Origin: DUZB01 sp963747555
GTDB taxonomy: Bacteria; Desulfobacterota; DSM-4660; Desulfatiglandales; Desulfatiglandaceae
Length of the DNA stretch: 64,000 nt
Direction of reading: 5' to 3'
Assembly: GCA_963747555.1 (NCBI GenBank)
Contig: CAVVFZ010000034.1
Location: forward strand, 248,001-312,000
Shown: positions 45,863-53,987 of the stretch, in pieces
Position numbering within the stretch: position 1 is the first letter of the stretch
Layout: every line of letters begins with the position of its first letter
Program-made: the position numbers and the translations under genes
Notes under the pieces: generated by a model
What the model saw: the letters and a program-made list of their open reading frames with translations, nothing else
Database searches by the model: none
What the model was told of the DNA's origin: nothing

Positions 45863-48214
45863 TCAGATCCCTGACCCCACAGCATTAATCACTGTTGGCG
45901 TGAGGAAGATCAACAGCTCCACTTGAGCCCGTGTGCTGCGCTGGGCTTTGAAAAGCCAACCCAAAAGGGGAACATCCATGAGCCACGGGATCCCATGAAT
46001 CCCCGGTTTGGTCTTCTTTTTGATAAATCCCGCCGATGACAACGGTTTCCCCGGTTTTTACGATCAGGGTACTCGTGATCTTCTTTTCGGTCCGTCCCGG
46101 TGGGGAGGTCTGGGTCACCCCGTCTCTCGGTTCGATTTCTCTCGCATCGGTGGCTTTGTTGTCCGTCACCTCCACCACCATGGTCACATGGGAGTTGTCC
46201 GCACTCACCGTGGGGCTGACTTTCAGCGAGAGCAGCGCAGGGATCTCTTTGTAATCGATGGTATCCTGGGTCCTGATGGGGAAGTATTCCACTGACCCCC
46301 TTGCAACTTCAGCCACCCCACCGTTTACGGTCATCACCTTGGGGGCGGAGAGAATGTTGATCTTCTGATCATTCCTCAGCCAGGGCCAGGGAGGCATCCA
46401 GGGCGATAGAACCCAAACCCCCGCCGGTGAGCCAGCCGATTGCCAGGCCGATATTCGGGGACCAGGATGCCGGTGAGTTGGTGGAAAACTGTGTGCTTCC
46501 CATGGAATTGGAACCGGGGTTGTACCAGTCCGCCTGAATTCCCGGATTTGCTGTTGTCCAGGGAACTCCATCGGATTCCCAGGTCCCTTGCAAAACCCGT
46601 CTGAGCCTCCACCACCCGCGCCTCGATCATCACCTGTTTTTCAGCAACGTCCAGTTTGGTTATAAATTCCTTGACCTTTTCCACTTTGGCTCTGACGCCG
46701 TTGGCAATGATCATGTTGGTTCCGGCATCATAGGAGAGGTACAGATCCAGGGCCTTGATCTTGGTCGCCTTTCCCTGTTCCTCTTCGCCCTTTTGTTGTT
46801 CTTCCGATTCGCCCCCCTCGATATCCAGAATACCCATGACAGGAGGGGTGGCGCTCGGATCGCCCACCAGCATCTTGTAGATATCAGCGGCCTTTCTGTT
46901 CCGGATCAAGATGAAGTCAATGATTTTGGCCTCGAATATTCCCTGGAGCCTTTTGGCGGCCATGAGGGCGTTCTTGCGATTCTTATCGGCGATCTCCATA
47001 TCCGCCAGTTTGCTTTTGGGGACCACCCAGAGCACGTCGTTTTCAATCTGGTAGGTAAGCCCATTGGGCCTGAGAATCATTTCAATGGCTTGATCCCAGG
47101 GGACGTCGTTCAGGGTCATGGAAATCTTTCCCGTCACATCGGCCCCCCATACAATATTGATGCCGGCCACTTCAGAGATCAGCCGGAGGATATTCCGGAT
47201 ATCCGTGTCCACAAAATCAAAACTCATCCGCTGGCCCGCATATTGTTGTGAGGTGTTCTGGTAAATGGCTGCTCTTGAATCCGTTCCTTTCTTGCTGCCG
47301 TCCTTTTGCCCTGAAGGTCGTGATGAAACCTTCGCTGGTTTTTTACTTGACGAACCGGCAGTCTTTTGCAGGGAAGGCCCCGAAGCCCCGGCTGCGCTTT
47401 TTGGGAAGGTGGAGAAATCCAGATAAAGTGTCGGTCCTTCCCAGTTGATATAATACGGCGACAGCTCCCTGAGTGTGAGGTGTAGGAAGACATCCCGAGC
47501 GCCTTCGGGATGAATCACTTTTATGCTCTCCAACGCTCCTTCAAAAGACTGCGTATTTAGCTTATTTATCAGCAAAGGGCTTATGGTGCTGTCCTTGAGG
47601 TCAAGGACCAGGTTTTTTCCGTTCGGTTTCAACTGGTATTGCAGTTCCTTTTCACAGTTTATGGTCAGTCTCGTTCTGTTCTTTTTCGGTTTGGACACTT
47701 CCACATTGAGGATCTGCGGGAGTCCAGGAGTTACCGTTATAGGCGCAACCGCCTGGCCGGCTGCCTGATTTGCCGTACCTCCCGGGCCGATCACAATCCG
47801 GGTGACGGGTCCTTCGGTCGTAACCGTACATCCCTTTCCTTCTTCCCGCAGATATATGACGAGACCGGTATATCCGGAACCGCGATCCTGTATGGTTACC
47901 TCCCGTACAGGACCGTTTCCCGCCTTCAGGGCGTGTGAGAATGTACTGGAGGGGATTCCCTTTATATCAAGACAGATGCGAGGGGGAGAAGAAAGGGTGA
48001 AAAACGGGCTGAAGATCGTTTCGATTGAACTGGTAATGGTGATAATGGAACGATTGGCTTCAGAAGTGAGGGCGATGGTCTCGAGAACAGGCGTTTCCGC
48101 GGATTTTTCAGTCCGGGTTGCCCCGGGAGTGCTGCAACCCCATTGGAAGAACCATGAAATAATGATGAGGGCACAAAAAAGATGCCCTGCCGGTTTGCGG
48201 GTTTTTCCGTTCAT
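45863..48214 (-). CDS. pilQ: Type IV pilus secretin PilQ, reading frame broken three times
   Basis: The outer-membrane pore of the type IV pilus. From 48214: a signal-type N-terminus with a lipobox-like WGCS, two AMIN-type regions (about residues 55-275), an STN/N0 domain (MSFDFVDTDIRNILRLISEV, about 330-400), an N1/KH-like domain, and the secretin core. The core is split over frames: DLGIRWSSLDN, then GLAIGWLTGGGLGSIALDAS, then QKINILSAPKVMTVNG, then GIPWLMDVPLLGWLFKAQRS to the stop at 45863. Each switch needs one extra base removed (near 46510-46580, at GG 46374-46377, and in CCCC 46001-46004). All domains survive in order, so sequence error is more likely than decay. The stop lies five bases before the TPR gene. 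Confidence 0.88.
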
Positions 48215-48251
48215 ATTGTTATCCCCGATTTGATTTCTTCCGTTTCACCAA

Positions 48252-49634
48252 TCATAATCCGAAAACCTTGAAAACTTCCGTTATCTTTTTGACCCCTTTC
48301 ACGGGCTCATCCTGGCTTCCTTCTATTTCAAGCCTTCTGACAAAAATCTCCGGACGATCTCTGCGATAAACAAAGTTGACCACGTAAACGTTCAACCCCG
48401 GCTTTACAGAAAACTTGAATCTCGTCACGAATTCCGACCTGGGTTTCTTGGTCCCGTAGTCGCTTTCCGCCAGGGGCTTGAGGGTTGCCGTGGCAACATG
48501 AAGCCCTATTTTCAGCATGTTGGGCCAGTCTTGTTCGGCGGTGTGCAGTTTCCACCCCATACCGGTTTCCAGCATGGACAGTCTTTTGCTTTTGCCGCTT
48601 TGGTTCCAAAGGTACGTGAAACGAAGACCGGTATCGCCTTTTTCAAAAGGGATGAAATAGTAGTCGCTGCTTTTCTGGAGCACGTAGGGCTCAAGCGCAT
48701 AGGAGGAACCCCCACTCTCTTTGATGACGAGAGAACATTCTTTGATGATATAGCTCAACTCCTTTAGGGCATCCAAACTTTTCACACGACTATGCATCAC
48801 CTGGCCCGTGCGGTTTTGAATTGCCCCCACCTTCTCTTCCTTCCGCATATCATAAACCAGTCCATCTCCCTTTATTTGCCAGGAAGGATTGAGGTCGTCG
48901 CAAAGAGGCTGGGTTACAAAGATCACCTGGGCCAGGTCTTCCTCTTTTTGAAAGGTCGTGAACTTTCTCTCGCCCGGGGCCACGACCCTGGTAAAGAAAT
49001 CGAGCCCGGATTTGGTAAAATTTACTTTCCACTGCTCCGGGAGTTCTTCCGCCCCACTCTGCACGGCTTGTGGAAAGGGTTCCAGTTCCCATTTGTTATA
49101 GTGCGGCGGAACGGTTCCCCACAGAGAAATCCGACAGACCAGATCCGCTCTGCTCACGGTCCTTATGGTTCCTAAAAGATACACATCGGCGCCCAACTCA
49201 TCCACCATTCGTTCTCTGAGCAGATAATTCTCATCAAAATTGTGGGCTGTCAGCACCATCCCTTCCAGTGTCTTCTGAGCGGGCAAAAGTTCGAACGGTT
49301 GATTGCTTCCAAAGGCAAGTCTGATCCTGTTTGAAAGGTATCTTGACCCTTCTGTAATATTTCCTTCCTCATCCGTAAAATCAAAGACGGCGATTTTTAT
49401 GCTCGGCTTTTTTTGGGAATGAAAATATTTGGTGGCGATTCTTTCCATCAGAGACCGCGAAAGCGCATCGATACCCGCATTGAGCAAAGAAGTACTTTCG
49501 ATCCAGCCAGCTGGTTTTCCTGTGTCTGCGTCTACGAGTGGAACACCCCCGGCGCCATTTGCCGGACCCTGGTAGAACGATCCCAACAAGAGCACCAAAA
49601 ACAAAAATGAGAATAATTTCGCAGCCTTTTTCAT
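48252..49634 (-). CDS. Secreted CsgG/FlgO-like protein of the pilus cluster
   Basis: A 460-residue protein with a signal peptide (AAKLFSFLFLVLLLGSFYQG). Residues about 70-165 resemble the CsgG/FlgO fold: IKIAVFDFTDEEGNITEGSR, NRIRLAFGSNQPFELLPAQK and ELGADVYLLGTIRTVSRADL. The remaining 290 residues are not recognised; they hold beta-type segments such as GLRFTYLWNQSGKSKRLSML. It sits between pilP and pilQ, where no standard pilus gene lies. CsgG-like proteins assemble in or under the outer membrane, so a link to the secretin is a reasonable inference. RBS AGAGGAAAG precedes ATG 49634. Confidence 0.65.
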   Translation of the reverse strand: MKKAAKLFSFLFLVLLLGSFYQGPANGAGGVPLVDADTGKPAGWIESTSLLNAGIDALSRSLMERIATKYFHSQKKPSIKIAVFDFTDEEGNITEGSRYLSNRIRLAFGSNQPFELLPAQKTLEGMVLTAHNFDENYLLRERMVDELGADVYLLGTIRTVSRADLVCRISLWGTVPPHYNKWELEPFPQAVQSGAEELPEQWKVNFTKSGLDFFTRVVAPGERKFTTFQKEEDLAQVIFVTQPLCDDLNPSWQIKGDGLVYDMRKEEKVGAIQNRTGQVMHSRVKSLDALKELSYIIKECSLVIKESGGSSYALEPYVLQKSSDYYFIPFEKGDTGLRFTYLWNQSGKSKRLSMLETGMGWKLHTAEQDWPNMLKIGLHVATATLKPLAESDYGTKKPRSEFVTRFKFSVKPGLNVYVVNFVYRRDRPEIFVRRLEIEGSQDEPVKGVKKITEVFKVFGL

Positions 49635-49697
49635 AAATCTTTCCTCTGACAGCTGAAACTCAAAACCTCATATGAAACTACAATTGGTCTGAACCGC

Positions 49698-49896
49698 AAG
49701 GCGCCAAGAATGCAAAGCCTTTTTCGAATCGGAACGGACGATTCGAAAAAACAGCCGCTATTTTTTCATGTGTTACCATTTAGCAGATCATTTCGCTAAC
49801 GTAACCATTCCCCAAATGCCCGAAGGGCTGAATGCTTTATCGAATCGTCCGTTCCGATTCGGTAAAAAACCTAAATCTTAGTGTTCTTAGCGCCTT
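49698..49896. repeat. MITE-like or palindromic intergenic element
   Basis: A 199-bp element in the 339-base gap between the CsgG/FlgO-like gene and pilP. The ends are inverted repeats: AAGGCGCCAAGAA at left and the complement of AAGGCGCTAAGAA at right. Inside these lies an exact 22-base inverted pair (49725-49746 and 49840-49861), each half itself folding as CGAATCG-GAACGGA-CGATTCG. No ORF is seen. Target duplications are not evident. Confidence 0.65.
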
Positions 49897-49973
49897 GAGC
49901 GTAGCGGGCGGTAAATAGTCGTTTGAGAAGTTTCTGTGTCGATTTCACAGTCAATGGGTAACCGCAAACCGCT

Positions 49974-50576
49974 CTATTCAAACAGTTCGTCCTGCATCTT
50001 AAGTTCCACTTCCTTGAACTGAAGCTTGAAATCTTTCGTCAGATATGGTTCGTCTATGATGACCTTTCGGCCGCGATAGACTATTTTTTTTATGACGCCC
50101 CCATTTGTCCCGATAGCGATGCCCTTTTTCAGTATGTACCCCATGCCCCTTGGATCTCTGACCATGGCCCAGTCTTTTCCCTTATCTTTCACAATGGCGG
50201 TGAGGGTGAGCTGGGAGAGATCCAGTTTCTGCAGTTCCGTTTTGGGTTCTTTCAGCTCCTGGAGCTTTCTTTCCGCCGCAATCTGTTCTTGTTTGAGCTT
50301 CTCCTCTCTTTCGAGCTGCTCCCTTTTCCTCCTCTCCAGGTCCAGCGTTTCATTTCGCTTGCTTCGTATAAAATAGGAAACAAAGGGGTCCGGCAATTTT
50401 TCGGGATCGAAAGGAGGCATCGTTTTTGAAGGTTCCTGCTTCACCACCTCTTCCGCGTCCGCTTTTGCCTGCTGTTCCTGCTTTGCAGCCATAACCAGAG
50501 AGGGCATAAGATCGGCCCATAGCATCAGGGCTGCCAGGGAGAAGATCAGAAGATATGTAAAGATGCGTGGGATCAT
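49974..50576 (-). CDS. pilP: Type IV pilus assembly lipoprotein PilP
   Basis: A 200-residue periplasmic protein. N-terminal hydrophobic segment (IFTYLLIFSLAALMLWADLM), a Glu/Lys-rich coiled coil (about residues 75-115, ERRKREQLEREEKLKQEQIA), then the PilP beta domain (LSQLTLTAIVKDKGKDWAMV, GYILKKGIAIGTNGGVIKKI). It links PilQ to the inner-membrane PilMNO complex. An obvious lipobox Cys is lacking, so it may be anchored by its signal segment instead. A 94-base gap with TCATTCGCTACGCTGTC-type words separates it from pilO. Confidence 0.9.
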   Translation of the reverse strand: MIPRIFTYLLIFSLAALMLWADLMPSLVMAAKQEQQAKADAEEVVKQEPSKTMPPFDPEKLPDPFVSYFIRSKRNETLDLERRKREQLEREEKLKQEQIAAERKLQELKEPKTELQKLDLSQLTLTAIVKDKGKDWAMVRDPRGMGYILKKGIAIGTNGGVIKKIVYRGRKVIIDEPYLTKDFKLQFKEVELKMQDELFE

Positions 50577-50670
50577 TTATTTTGCTTCGCCGTCATTGAT
50601 GGTCATTCGCTACGCTGTCATTTTGCTTTGCTGCCATTCGCTCCAACACACAGCAACGAGTAACCAATGA

Positions 50671-51312
50671 CTATTTCTTATTTTCTTTCCCTGCTTTGGG
50701 CTTCTCTTCTTTTTCCTTGAAACGGTAAGTTACGGCGTTGCATCGGGTGATAAGCCTTACGGAAAGTTTATCCTTGGGCCTCATAGTTATATTGACGATA
50801 TTTACGATACGCTTCATCTTGCTGACTTTGTAAAAAAACGCCGCCACATTCCGGTAGTCACCCTCCACTTCGATGGTCACCGGGATCTCCACATAAAAAT
50901 CCTTCGCCACTTCCACCTCGGGCACGAACAGCTTGAATTCCAGGCCGGCATCTATTCCCTGCTCCGTAATTCCCTTGAGCAAACTGGGGATTTCCCGTTC
51001 GTCCGGAAGAAGTTCAAGCGCCGCAACAAGTTTCTGGTCGATTTCCGCTTTTTTCGCTTTCAGTACAGGCAGATTCCTTGCTTTGATTTTCCCCATCCTG
51101 ATCTTGTCTTCCAAGGCGGTGATCTCTTTCTCCTTTTGACTGATTGCTTCTGCCTTGGGCATATAGACGAGAAAAGTGAACCCCCCGCCGATAAGCACAA
51201 TGGCCCCGAAAAAGATCAGCAGTCGGTGAAGACGCTTGAGTTTTTCCGCCTTCTTGGTAATAGCGTTAAACGGCTTTTTCCAGGGAATCTCATGAATATT
51301 CAATTTCAGCAT
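50671..51312 (-). CDS. pilO: Type IV pilus assembly protein PilO
   Basis: A 213-residue bitopic protein: a short cytoplasmic N-terminus, one membrane helix (LLIFFGAIVLIGGGFTFLVY), a coiled coil (EAISQKEKEITALEDKIRMG) and a ferredoxin-like periplasmic domain (VEIPVTIEVEGDYRNVAAFF, IVNIVNITMRPK). It forms heterodimers with PilN to align the pilus machine. Starts three bases past the pilN stop. The family is divergent, but order and topology are clear. Confidence 0.92.
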   Translation of the reverse strand: MLKLNIHEIPWKKPFNAITKKAEKLKRLHRLLIFFGAIVLIGGGFTFLVYMPKAEAISQKEKEITALEDKIRMGKIKARNLPVLKAKKAEIDQKLVAALELLPDEREIPSLLKGITEQGIDAGLEFKLFVPEVEVAKDFYVEIPVTIEVEGDYRNVAAFFYKVSKMKRIVNIVNITMRPKDKLSVRLITRCNAVTYRFKEKEEKPKAGKENKK

Positions 51313-51315
51313 TTG

Positions 51316-51912
51316 CTATTTCCCCTTTTTTGCAACTTTCTTCTCAGGTTCCGGTATGGGTTTGCTGAAACTGGTCTTACAAGTAAGGACAAAATTCGAT
51401 GCCTTCAGTTTGTATTGGGGGAAATCCTGCAGCTGGGTGCTCTTTAAATCCACATTTGTAATATGTTCGGCCTTGCCGAGGCTGGTCATGAAACTCGCCA
51501 CGGTGTTATTATCCATTGCTGACCCCTGGAGCGTCAGCAGGCCCTTGGACTCGGAGAGAGAGTTCAGCCACAACCGCTCCACGGGAGCCGCCGTTGCAAC
51601 CTCTTCAAGCAGTTGAAGCGCACCCGTTTTGTCGTTTTCAAGACCTTCGATAACTCCCAGCCGCGTCTCTACAATCTTGATTTCTTTGTTGAGCAGTGCG
51701 ATTTCCCGCAGGACCTTGTCATACTTTTTGGACTCCTCTCGCAACCGGGTTTCTTCATCTTCAAGATGCTTCAGATTTTGATTGAGAGAAATGAACTCAT
51801 AACCGCCGGCAACAAAAAGAAAAATCATGGTGAGAAGAAAAATACTTACTTCCCGCCTGATATTTTCCCTTTTCCTGGCTGCTCGAAATGGCAGTAGATT
51901 GATCTTTATCAC
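51316..51912 (-). CDS. pilN: Type IV pilus assembly protein PilN
   Basis: A 198-residue bitopic protein. It begins MIKINLLPFRAARKRENIRR, the conserved peptide that docks into PilM, followed by one membrane helix, a coiled coil (LKHLEDEETRLREESKKYDK) and a periplasmic domain. The start is GTG, sharing its first base with the pilM stop (TAGTG), so translation is coupled. Confidence 0.94.
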   Translation of the reverse strand: MIKINLLPFRAARKRENIRREVSIFLLTMIFLFVAGGYEFISLNQNLKHLEDEETRLREESKKYDKVLREIALLNKEIKIVETRLGVIEGLENDKTGALQLLEEVATAAPVERLWLNSLSESKGLLTLQGSAMDNNTVASFMTSLGKAEHITNVDLKSTQLQDFPQYKLKASNFVLTCKTSFSKPIPEPEKKVAKKGK

Positions 51913-53000
51913 TATTTGTCCCCGATACTTCTCAGCGCCAGACCCACTGCCACGCCGGCTTGCGGCGCCATGTAGTTGAGATAATCCAGGTCGAAATGCT
52001 TTTCATTTATGGCAATATCAAAGAATGGATTCAATTCCTTTACGGTGATTCCGGTTTCCATTTCCAGGTATCTGGCGAACCCGGGAAGCCTGCATGAGCC
52101 TCCGGCCAAGAGAATTTCGGCCACGGGCCCGCCGGAGTATGTCCCGGCAACGAACTCCAGGGCTCGCCTGATTTCCCTGACCCAGGTGGAGGCCTGGGCA
52201 GTGAAAATGCTCTCCAGCGAATCTCGACGTCCCTTTTCTTCTGACCCGTCCAGTTTGATTTTTTCCGCCTCTCCAAAAGTCACATTGAAAGCGGTCATGA
52301 TTTCCGTATTGATCCGTGCCCCTCCGTAGGATGAATCTCTGGAAAATACGGAAATACCGTTTCTTACGGTGTTGATCTGAAGCTCGTTGGCGCCGATGTT
52401 TATGATGGCAAAACTGCCCATGGGATCTTCAACACTGATTTCCACTGCGTTCTGGAGAGCGAATACATCAACATCCAGGATTACGGGATTCAGGTCTGCG
52501 GCAGTAACGAGGTTGATATATTCTTCCACGACATCCTTCTTGGCGGCAACCAACATGACATCCATTGTTTGGGAAGCGTCCGTCTCCCTTTTATCGTCCT
52601 CACCCTCCTCACTTTTGATACGAGGTAAAACGGCAAAATCGATATTGACATCATTGATATCAAAGGGAATATGTTTTTCGGCCTCTTCCTGGATGACCTT
52701 TTCCAATCCTGTTTCATCCGTTCTATCCAGCTCTATCTTTTTTGCAATCACGGCATAACCGGACAGAGATACGGCAACATTCCGGTTGTTCACCCGCAGG
52801 TTCTCAAACAGATTTCGGATGGCGCCGGATACCGATTCAATATCCTTGATAGAGCCTTCCACAATGGCTCCCTGTGGGACTCCCACCATGCCAAAATTTT
52901 TCAGGGCTCTTCCGTTTCGGGTATACTCGAGCTCCACCAGTTTAATGGTGCAGGAACCGATATCGAGACCAACAATTTGATTTTTCTTGATAATTGCCAT
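51912..53000 (-). CDS. pilM: Type IV pilus assembly ATPase-like protein PilM
   Basis: A 362-residue cytoplasmic FtsA/actin-like protein. Motifs: IVGLDIGSCTIKLVELEYTR (phosphate 1), SFAIINIGANELQINTVRNG, and the C-terminal PVAEILLAGGSCRLPGFARY. It binds ATP and the PilN peptide at the inner face of the membrane. ATG 53000 is chosen; a GTG two codons upstream is possible. No strong ribosome-binding site precedes either. It opens the pilMNOP(Q) operon and is preceded by a riboswitch, a terminator and a second promoter. Confidence 0.96.
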   Translation of the reverse strand: MAIIKKNQIVGLDIGSCTIKLVELEYTRNGRALKNFGMVGVPQGAIVEGSIKDIESVSGAIRNLFENLRVNNRNVAVSLSGYAVIAKKIELDRTDETGLEKVIQEEAEKHIPFDINDVNIDFAVLPRIKSEEGEDDKRETDASQTMDVMLVAAKKDVVEEYINLVTAADLNPVILDVDVFALQNAVEISVEDPMGSFAIINIGANELQINTVRNGISVFSRDSSYGGARINTEIMTAFNVTFGEAEKIKLDGSEEKGRRDSLESIFTAQASTWVREIRRALEFVAGTYSGGPVAEILLAGGSCRLPGFARYLEMETGITVKELNPFFDIAINEKHFDLDYLNYMAPQAGVAVGLALRSIGDK

Positions 53001-53091
53001 AATCACAGGATAAGGGCGTTGAGGAGAGAGCGGCCCTTTTCAGGTCTATTTCCATCAGTCTGGAACCAGATTTCTTGGATCCGGGAATACC

Positions 53092-53247
53092 CTAATTCAT
53101 CGCAATAAGAGAGGATGTATCTGCCAATTTTTTTGGATTTATCTCCCTATAGCAAAAAAATGCCCTATTGTCAATGATATAGATTTTTTGGTAGTTACTA
53201 TTACCGCCAATGCCATAGCCTGACCATAAATCCAGCCATTCGGTCAT
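53092..53247 (-). CDS. Possible 51-residue leader ORF between riboswitch and pilM
   Basis: ATG 53247 to TAG 53092 reads MTEWLDLWSGYGIGGNSNYQ, then KIYIIDNRAFFCYREINPKK, ending LADTSSLIAMN. It lies after the riboswitch terminator and before pilM, and has an AAGGG two bases before the ATG (closer than ideal). It is rich in aromatic residues. The -35/-10 boxes of a proximal promoter fall inside it, so it may be chance. I do not recognise it. Confidence 0.3.
   Translation of the reverse strand: MTEWLDLWSGYGIGGNSNYQKIYIIDNRAFFCYREINPKKLADTSSLIAMN
53146..53174 (-). promoter_or_regulatory. pilM: Proximal sigma-70 promoter for pilM
   Basis: On the minus strand TTGACA (53169-53174), a 17-base spacer and TATAGG (53146-53151), about 145 bases upstream of the pilM ATG and downstream of the riboswitch terminator. 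Transcription from here would not pass through the riboswitch. Confidence 0.6.
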
Positions 53248-53296
53248 AACCCTTGAATTTCAGAAAGTAATCCCTTAACCCACCAAAATTGTTTTC

Positions 53297-53334
53297 AAAA
53301 AAAAGCCGGGCTGCCTTTCTCCAGGCAACCCGGC
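53297..53334 (-). terminator. Riboswitch-associated intrinsic terminator upstream of pilM
   Basis: A 12-base-pair G+C-rich stem (53305-53316 with 53323-53334, one G-U pair), six-base loop, and eight T on the minus strand (A run 53297-53304). The 14 bases 53321-53334 are an exact copy of 53343-53356, the 3' strand of the riboswitch core, so the terminator arm and the aptamer strand can compete for partners. Confidence 0.88.
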
Positions 53335-53339
53335 AAAAT

Positions 53340-53420
53340 TTCCCAGGCAACCCGGCTGTCTTGATTTAAGACCCGTGGCTTTCCGTCCCCACCTCACGAT
53401 AGGTTTGGCTTTCTCTTAAA
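53340..53420 (-). ncRNA. GEMM-I (c-di-GMP-I type) riboswitch in the pilM leader
   Basis: Minus-strand RNA shows the GEMM-I core in order: GCCAAACC, a hairpin CCTATC-GTGA-GGTGGG (GNRA tetraloop), GACGGAAAGCCACGGGTCTT, and AAGACAGCCGGGTTGCC closing the second hairpin. The family's GACGCAAAGCC is changed to GACGGAAAGCC, with the matching change GGCAAAC to GCCAAAC, so the long-range pair is kept as C-G instead of G-C. The position that reads the ligand guanine appears to be G, favouring c-di-GMP over 3',3'-cGAMP; this rests on my alignment. The aptamer is followed directly by a terminator, then pilM. It should gate pilus-operon transcription by second-messenger level. P1 boundaries are approximate. 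Confidence 0.88.
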
Positions 53421-53601
53421 TAAAATTTAAGCGCTCAAAAAATCACATTCTATTCTATTTAGGCATAAAGAATACGTATTTTTATAGTTTTCGATATTAA
53501 GATAGCCTCATGAACTGAACAGAGGTTGAATGATTAGTGAGTACACCTGCACCTGATAAAATAACAAAAACTTTATTATGTCAATAAAAATCCGCGCCCG
53601 G

Positions 53602-53891
53602 CAGCAATTCTCATTATGGCTTTTTGCATACAACCGGCCATGGGGGTTTGTTTCAAAACAGCGCCAAGACCCATTAGCAGTTCCATTGCACGGCGGTGCA
53701 GCTTCAAAATTAGGCTGGAAACAGGCTCGTAAGAGAAGTATCCTGTGCAAAAAACGTCTTACCGCCTGTTGGGTAATGCAAAAAAGGGGTGATGCATCTG
53801 CAAAAGATGTTCGAAGCGGACAATTGTCGCCATCTTGAAACAAACCCCCATAGCCTCAGATTACAGATAAGCCATAATGAGAATTGCTGCG
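53602..53891. mobile_element. MITE-like element copy 1, with 9-bp target duplication
   Basis: A 290-bp non-coding element. Ends are CAGCAATTCTCATTATGGC at left and its exact complement at right, flanked by the perfect direct repeat CGCGCCCGG (53593-53601 and 53892-53900). Inner sequence such as CATGGGGGTTTGTTTCAAAA recurs inverted at the other end and in copy 2. The termini resemble those of the IS at 55124-56872, so its transposase is the likely mobiliser. Short ORFs inside are not credible. Confidence 0.85.
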
Positions 53892-53987
53892 CGCCCGGGA
53901 ACCCCGTTATTAGAACAGATCTTGGGGCTGAGAAATGAAACAATATTGCCGGAGCGCTAAAAACAAACAGGTAAAAATCTCTTTACA

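Noticed and set aside
53508..53943. Small ORFs (75-111 residues) within MITE copy 1
   Set aside because: They fall wholly inside a non-coding inverted-repeat element and arise from its repeats.
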